DNA of 64,000 nt, taken from Kitasatospora sp. GAS204B. GTDB taxonomy: Bacteria > Actinomycetota > Actinomycetes > Streptomycetales > Streptomycetaceae. The stretch spans positions 1-64,000 of the forward strand of contig NZ_JARZAG010000035.1 of NCBI RefSeq assembly GCF_029892155.1, written 5' to 3'. Position numbers and translations under genes: made by a program. A model generated the notes under the pieces. It made no database searches, had not been told where the DNA came from, and saw nothing but the letters and a program-made list of their open reading frames with translations. Shown here in pieces: positions 43,118 through 51,975 of the stretch. Numbering within the stretch: position 1 is the stretch's first letter; the number at the start of each line of letters is the position of its first letter.

Positions 43118-44938
43118 ATGGACCGCTATCCGCCGATCGCCGACCACGGCCTGGTGGGGGACCTCCAGACCACCGCTCTCATCTCGTCGCAGGGGGTCGT
43201 CGACTGGTTCGCGGCTCCCCGCTTCGACTCGCCCAGCATCTTCGCCGCCTTGCTCGACCACGACCGCGGCGGCTACTTCCGGATCGCCCCCGAGCATCCG
43301 GAGGCCGCCACCAAGCAGCTGTACTACCCCGACACGGCCATCCTGGTGACCCGCTTCATGTCGCCGGACGGGGTCGGCGAGGTCGTCGACTTCATGGCAC
43401 CCGACCGCACGGGCACGCCCACCGACCGTCACACCCTGCTGCGCGGTGTCCGGGCCGTGCGCGGCACGGTCCGGTTCTCGCTGGAGTGCCGGCCCCGGTT
43501 CGACTACGGCCGCTCCGACCACACCCTCGAACTGCGGCCGGACGGCGCCGTGTTCCGCGCCCCGGGGATGACCGGCCACCTGCAGTGCAGCTTCCCCGTG
43601 GGGCGTGACGGCCAGGACGTCCAGGGGGAGGTCACGCTCAACGCCGGCGAGACGGCCGCCGCGGCCTTCACCGTCTGCGCTCCGGACGGCGAGCCACCCG
43701 CCCCGCTCACGATCGCCGCGGTCGAGGACCAGCTCGTCGCGGTCGGCGAGTACTGGCAGGCCTGGCTGCGCAGCTCCAGCTACCGCGGGCGCTGGCCGAA
43801 CATGGTCGCCCGCTCCGCCATCACGCTCAAACTGCTCACCTACCACCCCACGGGCGCCCCGATCGCGGCGGCCACCATGGGCCTGCCCGAGCAGGTCGGC
43901 GGCGAGCGCAACTGGGACTACCGCTACACCTGGGTCCGGGACGGCTCGCTCTCCGTGCGGGCCCTGCTGGACCTCGGCTTCGTCGAGGAGGCGACCAGGT
44001 TCACCCGCTGGCTGGGCGCCCGGCTGCACGAGCGGGCCGACCTGCCCGGCGAGCGGCTGCAGATCATGTACCGCGTCGACGGCGACCCCGACATCCCCGA
44101 GGAGATCCTCCAGCACTTCGAGGGCTACCGGGGCTCGGCCCCCGTCCGCGCCGGGAACGCGGCCATGGACCAGCTGCAGCTGGACATCTACGGCGAGGCC
44201 CTCTACGCGCTGTCCGAGGCCCGGCAGGTGGGCGAGCAGCTGGACTACCAGGGCTGGAAGGGACTCGCCACGGCGCTGGACTGGCTCGCCGACACCTGGG
44301 ACCGGCCGGACGAGGGCATCTGGGAGACCCGCGGTGGACGCAAGGACTTCACCTACAGCCGGGTGATGTGCTGGACCGCCTTCGACCGCGGCATCGCGGC
44401 GGCCACCGAGTTCAGCCGGCCCGGCGACACCACGCGCTGGACGGCGGCCCGCGACGCCATCCTCGAGCAGGTCATGACGCGCGGCTGGAGCGAGCAGGAG
44501 CAGGCGCTCGTCCAGCACTACGACGGTGACGTGCTCGACGCCTCGCTGCTGCTCGTTCCCCGGGTCGGCTTCCTCGCCGCCAAGAGCCACGGCTGGCTGA
44601 GCACGCTGGACGCGATGGACCGCAAGCTCGTCTCCGACAGCCTCGTCTACCGCTACGACCCGGCCGCCTCGCCCGACGGACTGCGCGGCTCGGAAGGGAC
44701 CTTCAGCCTGTGCACCTTCCTCTACGTCGACGCCATGGCCCGGGCCGGCCGCACGCTCCAGGCGCGGTACGCCTTCGAGAAGATGCACACCTACGCCAAC
44801 CACGTCGGCCTGTTCGCCGAGGAGATCGGCCCGAGCGGGGAACAACTGGGCAACTTCCCCCAGGCGTTCACCCACCTGTCCCTGATCATGGCCGCCAGCA
44901 CCCTCGACAAGGCACTCGACCTCGAGCAGCGTCGCTGA
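43118..44938 (+). CDS. GH15 family hydrolase (trehalase/glucoamylase type)
   Basis: 606 aa. The N-terminal beta-sandwich starts IADHGLVGDLQTTALISSQG, then the (alpha/alpha)6 barrel contains GERNWDYRYTWVRDGSLSV with the acid residues and a late NHVGLFAEEIGPSGEQLGNF with the catalytic base Glu. No signal peptide is seen, so it acts in the cytoplasm. Similar actinobacterial enzymes hydrolyse trehalose or short alpha-glucans to glucose. GCGGAG lies before the ATG. It is divergent from the gluconokinase operon, and dehydrogenase-like genes follow. Confidence 0.88.
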   Translation: MDRYPPIADHGLVGDLQTTALISSQGVVDWFAAPRFDSPSIFAALLDHDRGGYFRIAPEHPEAATKQLYYPDTAILVTRFMSPDGVGEVVDFMAPDRTGTPTDRHTLLRGVRAVRGTVRFSLECRPRFDYGRSDHTLELRPDGAVFRAPGMTGHLQCSFPVGRDGQDVQGEVTLNAGETAAAAFTVCAPDGEPPAPLTIAAVEDQLVAVGEYWQAWLRSSSYRGRWPNMVARSAITLKLLTYHPTGAPIAAATMGLPEQVGGERNWDYRYTWVRDGSLSVRALLDLGFVEEATRFTRWLGARLHERADLPGERLQIMYRVDGDPDIPEEILQHFEGYRGSAPVRAGNAAMDQLQLDIYGEALYALSEARQVGEQLDYQGWKGLATALDWLADTWDRPDEGIWETRGGRKDFTYSRVMCWTAFDRGIAAATEFSRPGDTTRWTAARDAILEQVMTRGWSEQEQALVQHYDGDVLDASLLLVPRVGFLAAKSHGWLSTLDAMDRKLVSDSLVYRYDPAASPDGLRGSEGTFSLCTFLYVDAMARAGRTLQARYAFEKMHTYANHVGLFAEEIGPSGEQLGNFPQAFTHLSLIMAASTLDKALDLEQRR

Positions 44939-45027
44939 CGCTCTCCCCGCCCGCTCGCCTTCGCCACGGTCCGGGAGGCCCCCCGTTCCCGGACCGCCGG
45001 CCAGGCGTCACACCAGGACCAGGATCG

Positions 45028-45975
45028 ATGGCAGCACACGCAGGATCCAGTGGACCGGCACGGCTCAGCTCGGCCGAGTTCGGCGCCCTGTACCAACGGG
45101 TGCGGCGGCAGGCACCTCAGGGGGCGGCCGACCACGGCGCGCTGGACACCATCACCGCGGCGCAGGTGCTGACAGCGGTCGCAGAGGTCCGATCCGGTCG
45201 CACGGTCACGCTCGCCGCGCCGGTGGAGACCCGCCCCGGCCCGCACGATCCCGATCCGGCCGAGCACCGGATGACCGGTGCGGTCGCCGGCGCGATCGCG
45301 CCGCGCGGGCTGCAGTTCGCCACGGACCGCTTCGCCATGAACGTGCACGGCGACGCCGACAGCCATCTCGACGCGCTCTGTCACGTCATCTATGACGGAA
45401 CGCTGCACAACGGCGTGCCCGCGAACAGCCTGACGCCGGCCGGCGCGAGCGCGCTCTCGCTGGACGTGACCCGGGACGGGATCGTCGGCCGCGGTGTCCT
45501 GCTGGACATTCCGCGCCTGCGCGGGGTGCGGTGGCTGGACCCCGGCGACCATGTGACCGGTGACGAGCTCGAGGCCGCCGAGGCCGCGCAGCATCTCCAG
45601 GTGACCCGCGGCGACCTGCTCTTCGTCCGGGTCGGCCACCGCCGCCGCCACCGCGAACTCGGCGCGTGGGACGCGGCGGCGGCCCGTGCCGGGCTGCACC
45701 CCACGGCGATGGAGTTCCTGGCACGGCGGCACGTCGCGGTACTCGGCAGCGACGGCAACAACGACACCGCGCCCAGCAGCACGCAGGGCGTCGACTTCCC
45801 GGTGCACGTGCTGGCCGTCCACGCCATGGGACTGCACCTGCTGGACTACCTGCAGTTCGAGGACCTGGTGCCGCTCTGCGAGGAGGCGCACCGGTGGTCG
45901 TTCCTGTGCGTCATCGCGCCCCTGCGACTGCCCGGGGCCACCGGCGCACCGGTCAATCCGATCGCGATCTTCTGA
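45028..45975 (+). CDS. Cyclase-family protein (kynurenine formamidase-like fold)
   Basis: 315 aa, PF04199-type. The metal motif reads HGDADSHLDALCHV, close to the family H-x-G-T-H-x-D-x-x-x-H. Further conserved text is LLDIPRLRG, GDLLFVRVGH and AVLGSDGNNDTAPS. Family members hydrolyse N-formylkynurenine, cyclic amides or lactones with a bivalent metal. A lactonase role would fit the sugar-acid enzymes nearby, but that is inference. It lies 36 bp before the GMC gene and may share its transcript. Confidence 0.8.
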   Translation: MAAHAGSSGPARLSSAEFGALYQRVRRQAPQGAADHGALDTITAAQVLTAVAEVRSGRTVTLAAPVETRPGPHDPDPAEHRMTGAVAGAIAPRGLQFATDRFAMNVHGDADSHLDALCHVIYDGTLHNGVPANSLTPAGASALSLDVTRDGIVGRGVLLDIPRLRGVRWLDPGDHVTGDELEAAEAAQHLQVTRGDLLFVRVGHRRRHRELGAWDAAAARAGLHPTAMEFLARRHVAVLGSDGNNDTAPSSTQGVDFPVHVLAVHAMGLHLLDYLQFEDLVPLCEEAHRWSFLCVIAPLRLPGATGAPVNPIAIF

Positions 45976-46011
45976 TCACACACTGGCAGCGACTCGAGAA
46001 CGGGAGCCCTC

Positions 46012-47592
46012 ATGGCCGACGATCGGCACTACGACGTCATCATCATCGGTACCGGAGCGGGCGGCGGCACGCTGGCCCACCGGCTGGCGCCTTCGGGTAA
46101 ACGCGTCCTGATCCTGGAGCGGGGCGGCTACCTGCCCCGGGAGATCGACAACTGGGACTCCGGCGCGGTGTTCGTCAGGGCCAAGTACCTGGCGCGGGAG
46201 ACCTGGTACGACAAGCACGGTCACGAGTTCCCGCCGGAGGTCAACTACTACGTCGGCGGCAACACCAAGTTCTACGGCGCCGCCCTGTTCCGGCTGCGCC
46301 CCGAGGACTTCGGCGAGCTGCGGCACCACGACGGGATCTCCCCCGCCTGGCCGATCCGCTACGAGGAGCTGGAGCCCTACTACACCCAGGCCGAGCACCT
46401 CTACCTGGTGCACGGCAAGCACGGCGAGGACCCCACCGAAGGCCCGGCCAGTGCGCAGTACGCCCACCCGCCGGTGGCGCACGAGCCGCGCATCCAGCAG
46501 CTCAGCGACGACCTGGAGAAGCAGGGACTGCACCCCTTCCACCTGCCGATCGGGGTGAACCTCAAGCAGGACGAGAACGGCGGGGCGACCCATGACAGCG
46601 TCTGCATCCGCTGCAACCGGGTCGACGGCTTCCCCTGCCTGGTGAACGGCAAGTCCGACGCCCAGGTGATCTGCGTCGACCCCGCGCTGGAACACGACAA
46701 CGTCAGCATGATCACGGGTGCCAACGTGCGGCGGCTGGAGACCGACCCGGCCGGACGCACCGTCACCAGGGTGGTGGCGGAGCTGGCGGACGGCTCGACC
46801 GCGGGCTTTGCCGCCGACGTCGTCGTGGTCGCCTGCGGTGCGGTGAACTCCGCGCTGCTGCTGCTCCGTTCGGCCAACGACCGGCACCCGAACGGCCTCG
46901 CCAACAGCTCGGACGTGGTCGGGCGCCACTACATGCGGCACAACAACCTGGCGCTGATGGCGGTTTCGAAGGAGCCCAACCCCACGCTGTTCCAGAAGAC
47001 CCTGGCGCTCAACGACTGGTACCTCGGCGCGGACGACGTCGACTACCCGCTCGGCGGCATCCAGATGCTCGGCAAGTCGGACGCCGAGCAGATCCGTGGT
47101 GAGGCACCGCGGTTGGCCGGCAAGCTCTCTCCGGACATGCCGTTCGAGGTGCTCGCTCACCACGCGGTCGACTTCTGGCTCTGCGGCGAGGACCTCCCGC
47201 TGCCCGAGAGCCGGGTGACCCTCGACCGCGACGGGAAGGTCACCCTGTCGCTCGACGAGCAGAACAACACGGCCGGCCTCAGGAAGCTGCAGCAGAAGCT
47301 CCAGGGCATGCTCGGGGACCTCGGCATGCACCCGCACCGCCTGCTCGACCACAGCATCTACCTGCACAAGGGCATGCCGATCGGGGCCACCGCCCACCAG
47401 GCCGGCACCGTGCGGTTCGGTGACGACCCGCGCAGCTCGGCCCTGGACGTCAACTGCAAGGCCCATGACCTGGACAACCTGTACGTGGTCGACACCGCGT
47501 TCTTCCCGAGCATCGGCGCGGTGAACCCCTCGCTGACCGCCATCGCCAACGCGCTGCGGGTCGGCGACCACCTGATCGAGCGGCTGGGCTGA
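46012..47592 (+). CDS. GMC-family oxidoreductase
   Basis: 526 aa. FAD motif GTGAGGGTLAHRL at about 13-25, then LERGGYLPRE, NYYVGGNTKFYGAALFRLRP, and a C-terminal GMC domain with AHQAGTVRFG (catalytic His) and GAVNPSLTAIANALR (Asn partner). It probably oxidises an alcohol or sugar hydroxyl with FAD. There is no Tat or Sec signal. CGGGAGC precedes the ATG. It is convergent with the SDR gene, 21 bp apart. Confidence 0.88.
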   Translation: MADDRHYDVIIIGTGAGGGTLAHRLAPSGKRVLILERGGYLPREIDNWDSGAVFVRAKYLARETWYDKHGHEFPPEVNYYVGGNTKFYGAALFRLRPEDFGELRHHDGISPAWPIRYEELEPYYTQAEHLYLVHGKHGEDPTEGPASAQYAHPPVAHEPRIQQLSDDLEKQGLHPFHLPIGVNLKQDENGGATHDSVCIRCNRVDGFPCLVNGKSDAQVICVDPALEHDNVSMITGANVRRLETDPAGRTVTRVVAELADGSTAGFAADVVVVACGAVNSALLLLRSANDRHPNGLANSSDVVGRHYMRHNNLALMAVSKEPNPTLFQKTLALNDWYLGADDVDYPLGGIQMLGKSDAEQIRGEAPRLAGKLSPDMPFEVLAHHAVDFWLCGEDLPLPESRVTLDRDGKVTLSLDEQNNTAGLRKLQQKLQGMLGDLGMHPHRLLDHSIYLHKGMPIGATAHQAGTVRFGDDPRSSALDVNCKAHDLDNLYVVDTAFFPSIGAVNPSLTAIANALRVGDHLIERLG

Positions 47593-47613
47593 GGGAGGGC
47601 TGACCTGCGGTGC

Positions 47614-48453
47614 TCAGCCGCCGGTGGCGAAGCCGGGGAAGAGCGTCATCCCGCCGTCCACGTAGAGCGTGCTGCCGACCACGTAGTCCAGCAGGTCGGA
47701 GGCCACGGCCACGACGGCGTTGGCGATGTCGTCGGGGTCGCCGACCCGGCGGTAGGGGATCAGCCGCAGGAGCTCGGCCTCGGCCTCCGGCGTGTCCCAG
47801 GCGCTCTGGTTGATGGGGGTGCGGATCGCGCCGGGGGCGACCGCGTTGACCCGGATCTTCTGCGGCGCGAGCTCCTGGGCGAGCGTCTGCATCATCATGC
47901 CGACGCCGCCCTTGGAGGAGGCGTAGTTCACGTGGCCCGACCAGGGAATGATCTGGTGGACCGAGCTCATGCAGATGATCTTTCCGGCGGCCTTGGACAC
48001 CTCCGGGACGACACCGCGCCGCAGGAACTCCTTGGCCGCCTCCCGGGCGCAGAGGAACTGGCCGGTGAGGTTGACGTCGAGGACCTTGTGCCACTGGGCG
48101 GCCGTCATCTCCGTCACCGGCGCGTCCCGCTGCAGGCCGGCGTTGGCGACCATGATGTCGATGGTGCCGAACTCGTCGACCATCCGCGAGACCATCCCGA
48201 CGACCTGGTCCTCCTGGGACACGTCCGCCTCGTGGGCGTAGGCGCGGACCCCGAAGCCCTTGATCTCCGCGACCACCTTCTCGGCTTCGTCGGCACCGGC
48301 CACGTAGTTGACGACGACGTCCGCACCGGCCCGGCCGAGGGCGATCGCGGTCGCCTTGCCGATGCCGGAGTTGGCTCCGGTCACCAGCGCCTTCTGCCCC
48401 TGCAACAGCTGCGTGGACATCGCCACACGCTGCTCACCGCTACCACTGACCAC
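47614..48453 (-). CDS. Glucose-1-dehydrogenase-like SDR
   Basis: 279 aa from the GTG at 48453, which has GAGGGAG 8 bp upstream; an ATG at 48420 (268 aa) is possible. Motifs are TGANSGIGKATA, VANAGLQ, and the active site Ser in CMSSVHQ with YASSK. Sequence style matches glucose 1-dehydrogenases (GDH) that make gluconolactone with NAD(P). With the gluconokinase and GH15 genes it supports a local glucose-oxidation theme. Confidence 0.85.
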   Translation of the reverse strand: MVSGSGEQRVAMSTQLLQGQKALVTGANSGIGKATAIALGRAGADVVVNYVAGADEAEKVVAEIKGFGVRAYAHEADVSQEDQVVGMVSRMVDEFGTIDIMVANAGLQRDAPVTEMTAAQWHKVLDVNLTGQFLCAREAAKEFLRRGVVPEVSKAAGKIICMSSVHQIIPWSGHVNYASSKGGVGMMMQTLAQELAPQKIRVNAVAPGAIRTPINQSAWDTPEAEAELLRLIPYRRVGDPDDIANAVVAVASDLLDYVVGSTLYVDGGMTLFPGFATGG

Positions 48454-48602
48454 GGACTTCTCCCTCGGGACGACGGACGGTCGGCACGCCGGCTCCAACA
48501 CACCACCCAGGGCCACCCGCAGGGCACACCGGCACGCTCCCGGCGGCCATTCGCGCGGATCTGTCACACGACCGGACGCGCCGAGGATCACGTCGCGGTC
48601 AT

Positions 48603-49172
48603 TCAGTGGTCGGCGCGAGTCACCTGCCGTTCCCGCAGGACGGCGGCGATCCGCAGGCACCAGTCCCGGTGCTCCTGCTCGAAGGAGAGGCCGCGCAGGC
48701 AGGTCAGGTACGGTCCGATCCGCTCGCCCCGGCGCAGGTACTCCTCCTCGTCCGCATCGCCGCGCAGCTGGCCCAGCAGCTTGCCGAGCAGCTCGATCTT
48801 GGCCTCGGCCGCCAGGGCTCGTTCCTCGAGCTGTCCGATCACCGGCCCGGTGCCGATCCGGTCGGCGGCCTGGACCTTGACGAGCAGGTCGTCGCGGATG
48901 AACGAGGGCTTCGCGGCGGCTTCGGCGAACTTCTCCAGCTCGGCCCGGCCGGCGTCGGTGACGTGGAAGAGGCGCTTGTTGGGCCGGCTCTCCTGGACCA
49001 CCTGCCGACCGGCGACCAGCCCCTCCTTCTCCAACCTGGCCAGCTCGGCGTACAGCTGCTGTGGCAGGGCGTGCCAGAAGTTCGCGACGCCGACGTCGAA
49101 CGCCTTCGCCAGCTGGTATCCGCTGTACTCGCCGTCCAGCAGTGCGGCCAGCACGGCATGTCGCAAGGCCAT
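48603..49172 (-). CDS. PadR-family regulator
   Basis: 189 aa. The winged helix ALRHAVLAALLDGEYSGYQLAKAFD and LPQQLYAELARLEKEGLVAGR at residues 2-55 is standard PadR, and a C-terminal coiled, acidic helix bundle (RALAAEAKIELLGKLLGQL) allows dimerisation. It is divergent from the SnoaL-like gene across 85 bp that contain a 34-bp inverted repeat, almost certainly its operator. PadR regulators usually release DNA on binding small aromatic or lipophilic ligands. Confidence 0.9.
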   Translation of the reverse strand: MALRHAVLAALLDGEYSGYQLAKAFDVGVANFWHALPQQLYAELARLEKEGLVAGRQVVQESRPNKRLFHVTDAGRAELEKFAEAAAKPSFIRDDLLVKVQAADRIGTGPVIGQLEERALAAEAKIELLGKLLGQLRGDADEEEYLRRGERIGPYLTCLRGLSFEQEHRDWCLRIAAVLRERQVTRADH

Positions 49173-49211
49173 CGGGGCAGCCCTTCCCTTTCGTGGTCCG
49201 TCACTGCATCA

Positions 49212-49245
49212 TAGTCAAGAAAATGACTAGTCATATTCTTGACTA
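49212..49245. promoter_or_regulatory. 34-bp PadR operator palindrome
   Basis: Two 17-bp arms (TAGTCAAGAAAATGACT at 49212-49228 and AGTCATATTCTTGACTA at 49229-49245) match as inverted repeats with one mismatch. The site is AT-rich, central between the PadR and SnoaL-like starts and 13 bp before the latter's ATG, so binding should block both genes. Confidence 0.8.
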
Positions 49246-49257
49246 CCAGGAGGAACC

Positions 49258-49689
49258 ATGGAGAGTGCCGAACGCTTCCGGGTCGCCGTGGAGCAGGGCG
49301 ATCTCACCGCGCTGGACGGCCTGTTCACCGAGGACATCCGCTTCTACAGCCCGGTGAAGTTCACCCCCTTCGAGGGCAAGCCCATGGTGCTGGGACTCTT
49401 CGGCGTCCTGCTGCGCACCTTCGAGGACTTCCGCTACGTCGGACACTTCGAGGGCGCGGCCGAGACCGGTACCGACGGCAGTCAGGCCCCGTCGGTCATC
49501 CTGCCCTTCCGGGCCACCGTGCGGGGCAAGGAGATCCACGGCATCGACCTGCTCCAGCTCGACGAGGCCGGCCTGGTCAAGGAGTTCACCGTGATGGTCC
49601 GCCCCCAGTCCGCGGTGCACGTCCTGAGCGAGGCGGTCCTCGCCGGTCTGGTGGCCGACGGCCTCGTCCCCGCACCCCTCGACCGCTAG
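49258..49689 (+). CDS. SnoaL/NTF2-like protein under PadR control
   Basis: 143 aa. ERFRVAVEQGDLTALDGLFTEDIRFYSPV, FEGKPMVLGLFGVLLRTFEDFRYV and a VILPFRATV strand fit the SnoaL-like fold. AGGAGGAA lies 3-4 bp before the ATG. The operator directly upstream suggests tight repression and induction by the PadR ligand. The protein may bind or convert that ligand; catalytic residues cannot be named. Confidence 0.8.
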   Translation: MESAERFRVAVEQGDLTALDGLFTEDIRFYSPVKFTPFEGKPMVLGLFGVLLRTFEDFRYVGHFEGAAETGTDGSQAPSVILPFRATVRGKEIHGIDLLQLDEAGLVKEFTVMVRPQSAVHVLSEAVLAGLVADGLVPAPLDR

Positions 49690-49722
49690 GGCCTGTCCGG
49701 CCGCGCCGACTGCGGAACGCTG

Positions 49723-49737
49723 CTGACGGAACGTCAG
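49723..49737. terminator. Short palindrome between convergent genes
   Basis: CTGACGGAACGTCAG, 6-bp stem and 3-nt loop, lies 34 bp past the SnoaL-like stop and 1 bp before the stop of the leftward hypothetical gene. It belongs to the dispersed CTGACG..CGTCAG family. Confidence 0.5.
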
Positions 49738-49738
49738 G

Positions 49739-50113
49739 TCAGGCACGCCGCCCGGCCACCGGGGCGAGCAGCGGCCAGCCGTCCAACTCCTCGGGTGCCG
49801 GGTCGTCCGGTTGCCAGCCGCCGGCCAGCGCCGCGTCGAGCAGGGCCCGCACCGTACCCGGCTCGTGCAGGTTCAGCCAGGCGCCTGCCGTGCCGACGGC
49901 CCCGGAGGGGACCCATCCGTCGGGGATCAGCCGATCGGGGCCCTCCTCGAAGACGACCAGGACTCGCCCGCGCGCACCGAGGCGGCGGATGGTGAGGACG
50001 AGCCGGGCCGGCGCGGGCCGGCCTGGTTCGGCGGGGCGGCCGCCGCCGAGCGACCAGAGGTAGGTCTCGCCGTCGACCGCCAGGCTGCGGGTCCGCTTGC
50101 TGATCCGGGGCAT
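49739..50113 (-). CDS. Hypothetical protein, 124 aa
   Basis: No family recognised. The text SKRTRSLAVDGETYLWSLG, VLTIRRLGARGRVLVVFEEG, WLNLHEPGTVRALLDAALAGG and EELDGWPLLAPV looks like a small alpha/beta protein of a type common in Streptomyces. Codon bias is strong. The start is the ATG at 50113; AGGGAAGG lies about 12 bp upstream. It is divergent from the zinc-ribbon-like gene at 50238. Confidence 0.65.
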   Translation of the reverse strand: MPRISKRTRSLAVDGETYLWSLGGGRPAEPGRPAPARLVLTIRRLGARGRVLVVFEEGPDRLIPDGWVPSGAVGTAGAWLNLHEPGTVRALLDAALAGGWQPDDPAPEELDGWPLLAPVAGRRA

Positions 50114-50237
50114 CGGCTGGTTCACCTTCCCTGCTGGGAGCTCACACCCGGACAGTAGTCGCTCCGTGCTGCCTCTTCGCGAGGAGATTCCGTCAATCCC
50201 GGCCTCCCGGCGGGAGGCGGCCGGTACCCTCGGCGGC

Positions 50238-50690
50238 GTGGAGCAGAAGATGAATCCCGCCGAGGTGGCGCTGCACGACCAGATCCGCGCGGCCAGTGCG
50301 GACGCGGCGGGCCTGGGGGCGACCGAGGGGTGGGGAACGCCGCGCAAGGTCGCCATCGACCAGGCGCCGCAGTGGTACCGCACGGCCTCGGCCACCATGC
50401 AGCAGGCGCTGGCGACCGGCGAGCTGACGTTCTGTTCGCACCTCAACGGCGGTCCGCAGCCGGTGGCGCTGCTGGCCGAGGAGCCGAAGCGGTGGTACTG
50501 CCTGCCGTGCTTCCGCCGCGCGCAGGCCACCCGCCGGTGTCTGGGGTGCGGGGTGTTCGCCGGTGAACTCACACAGACGGGCGGGCACGAGGACGTGATC
50601 CAGGGGCCGGTGGTCACCTACTCGATGGTCCGCTGCCTCCCCTGCTACCAGCGCGGGCAGACGGTGCCGGCCACCTTCGGCCGGGGCTGA
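50238..50690 (+). CDS. Hypothetical Cys-rich (zinc-ribbon-like) protein
   Basis: 150 aa. Three Cys pairs in the second half (CLPC, CLGC, CLPC) plus a Cys-His in FCSHLNGG suggest zinc binding. The first half is helical (ALHDQIRAASADAAGLG). No named family recognised. TACCCT at 50225-50230 sits 7 bp before the GTG at 50238 with no ribosome site, so a leaderless mRNA is likely; ATG 50250 is the alternative start. Confidence 0.65.
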   Translation: MEQKMNPAEVALHDQIRAASADAAGLGATEGWGTPRKVAIDQAPQWYRTASATMQQALATGELTFCSHLNGGPQPVALLAEEPKRWYCLPCFRRAQATRRCLGCGVFAGELTQTGGHEDVIQGPVVTYSMVRCLPCYQRGQTVPATFGRG

Positions 50691-50712
50691 GCGGTCGTAG
50701 GGTCGGGCCCGC

Positions 50713-50726
50713 CTGACGAAGCGTCA
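50713..50726. terminator. Palindrome shared by two gene ends
   Basis: TGACGAAGCGTCA (50714-50726) lies 23 bp past the zinc-ribbon-like gene and includes the TGA stop of the leftward SpoIIE-type gene. Confidence 0.5.
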
Positions 50727-51833
50727 ATAGGTCTGAACCGGTGGCGGGCGACGGCGGCGGGTCACCGCCAGCAGCGCCATGTCGTCGTCGCGCGGCCCGC
50801 CGGTCCAGCACTCGACGTCCCGGGCCACGGCGTGCACCAAGTCCAGCGGCGCGGCGCGGTGGCCGAGGGTGGGCAGGCGCGGGGTCGGGTCGTAGAACTC
50901 CCCCGCGCTGTTCCTGGCCTCGGTCACCCCGTCGGTGACCAGCAGCAGCGTGTCCCCCACCGCGAATGGCCAGCGATCCGGCACCGGACGCGGGCCGCCG
51001 AGCGCGCCCATGCCCAGCGGAAGGCCGGGATCGCGGGCGTCCAGGCGGCGGGCCGGGCCGCCGTCGGCCGGCAGCAGATACGGCCCCGGGTGGCCGCAGT
51101 CGAGCAGCCGCAGCTCGTCGCGTTCGGGGTCGAACTCGCCGAGCAGCGCGGTGATGAAACCCTCCATCCGCAGTTCCTCGCTGGCGCGCGCGACCTCGCG
51201 GATCAGGGTGTGCTCCACGGCGTCGGCGAGCGCGACCAGATCGGGCGCCCGCTCGGCAGCCTCCCGGAAGACGCCGAGCAGCACCGAAACCGCCGTCACC
51301 GCCTGCAGGCCCTTGCCCCGGACGTCCGCGATCAGCACCCGGACGCCGAACGGGGTCTCCTGAACGGCATACGCGTCGCCGCCGATCAGCGCCTCCGTCT
51401 GGGCCGCGCTGTAGTGGGTGGCCACGCTCAGCGGTCCCACCTCGGGCGGTGGGACAGGCAGCACCGCCTGCTGCGCCGCCCGCGCCACCGACCGCACCGT
51501 CCGCAGCCGACGCCCGTGCCGGGCGACCACCTGGTTGACCCAGAGGCCCACGGCGACGGCGACGAGCGTGTTCACCAGTTCGAGGTAGCCGTTGTCGTTG
51601 CTGACCGAACCGTCATGGGCGGTCAGCACGACGATCCCCAGGAAGATGGCGGCGCCGACGACCACGGTGTCGCGCAGCGTGAGGAGCGCGCCCGCCAGCA
51701 CGGCCGCCGCCGCCAGCATCGGGTCGCCCCAGTACTCGGCGGGGGCCAGGAAGTTCCAGGTGAGCCCGCCGACGATCAGGGCCCACGGGGCGAACCGCAC
51801 GTAGCGGGGCAGTCGTAAGGCCTTCGACGCCAT
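50724..51833 (-). CDS. Membrane PP2C-type (SpoIIE) serine phosphatase
   Basis: 369 aa. The N-terminal ~100 residues carry several short hydrophobic segments (FAPWALIVGGLTWNFLAP, AAAVLAGALLTL, AIFLGIVVL, LVNTLVAVAVGLWV). The catalytic domain starts near residue 120 with IGGDAYAVQETPFGVRVLIADVRGKGLQA (metal Asp residues), CGHPGPYLL and LLLVTDGVTEARN. It probably dephosphorylates an anti-sigma-factor antagonist, releasing a sigma factor under stress. The usual second Asp of GGDxYD is Ala, as in several Streptomyces relatives. It starts at ATG 51833; the long upstream frame is not coding. Confidence 0.86.
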   Translation of the reverse strand: MASKALRLPRYVRFAPWALIVGGLTWNFLAPAEYWGDPMLAAAAVLAGALLTLRDTVVVGAAIFLGIVVLTAHDGSVSNDNGYLELVNTLVAVAVGLWVNQVVARHGRRLRTVRSVARAAQQAVLPVPPPEVGPLSVATHYSAAQTEALIGGDAYAVQETPFGVRVLIADVRGKGLQAVTAVSVLLGVFREAAERAPDLVALADAVEHTLIREVARASEELRMEGFITALLGEFDPERDELRLLDCGHPGPYLLPADGGPARRLDARDPGLPLGMGALGGPRPVPDRWPFAVGDTLLLVTDGVTEARNSAGEFYDPTPRLPTLGHRAAPLDLVHAVARDVECWTGGPRDDDMALLAVTRRRRPPPVQTY

Positions 51834-51926
51834 GGCGACCACGATCCATCGGAGGGGTGGGGGCCATACCGATTTTATCGGTCTGTCGACTTGCCGGCCG
51901 GGCGCAGGCGAGGCACCGGCGCGAGG

Positions 51927-51963
51927 CCGGGTCTCGCCGCTGATTCTCAGCGGCGAGACCCGG
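51927..51963. terminator. 17-bp perfect stem-loop
   Basis: Arms at 51927-51943 and 51947-51963 are exact complements around TTC. It lies between the SpoIIE-type gene start and repeat copy 3, so it most likely terminates leftward transcription from the EF-G gene. Confidence 0.75.
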
Positions 51964-51975
51964 TCCGGGCCGGCG

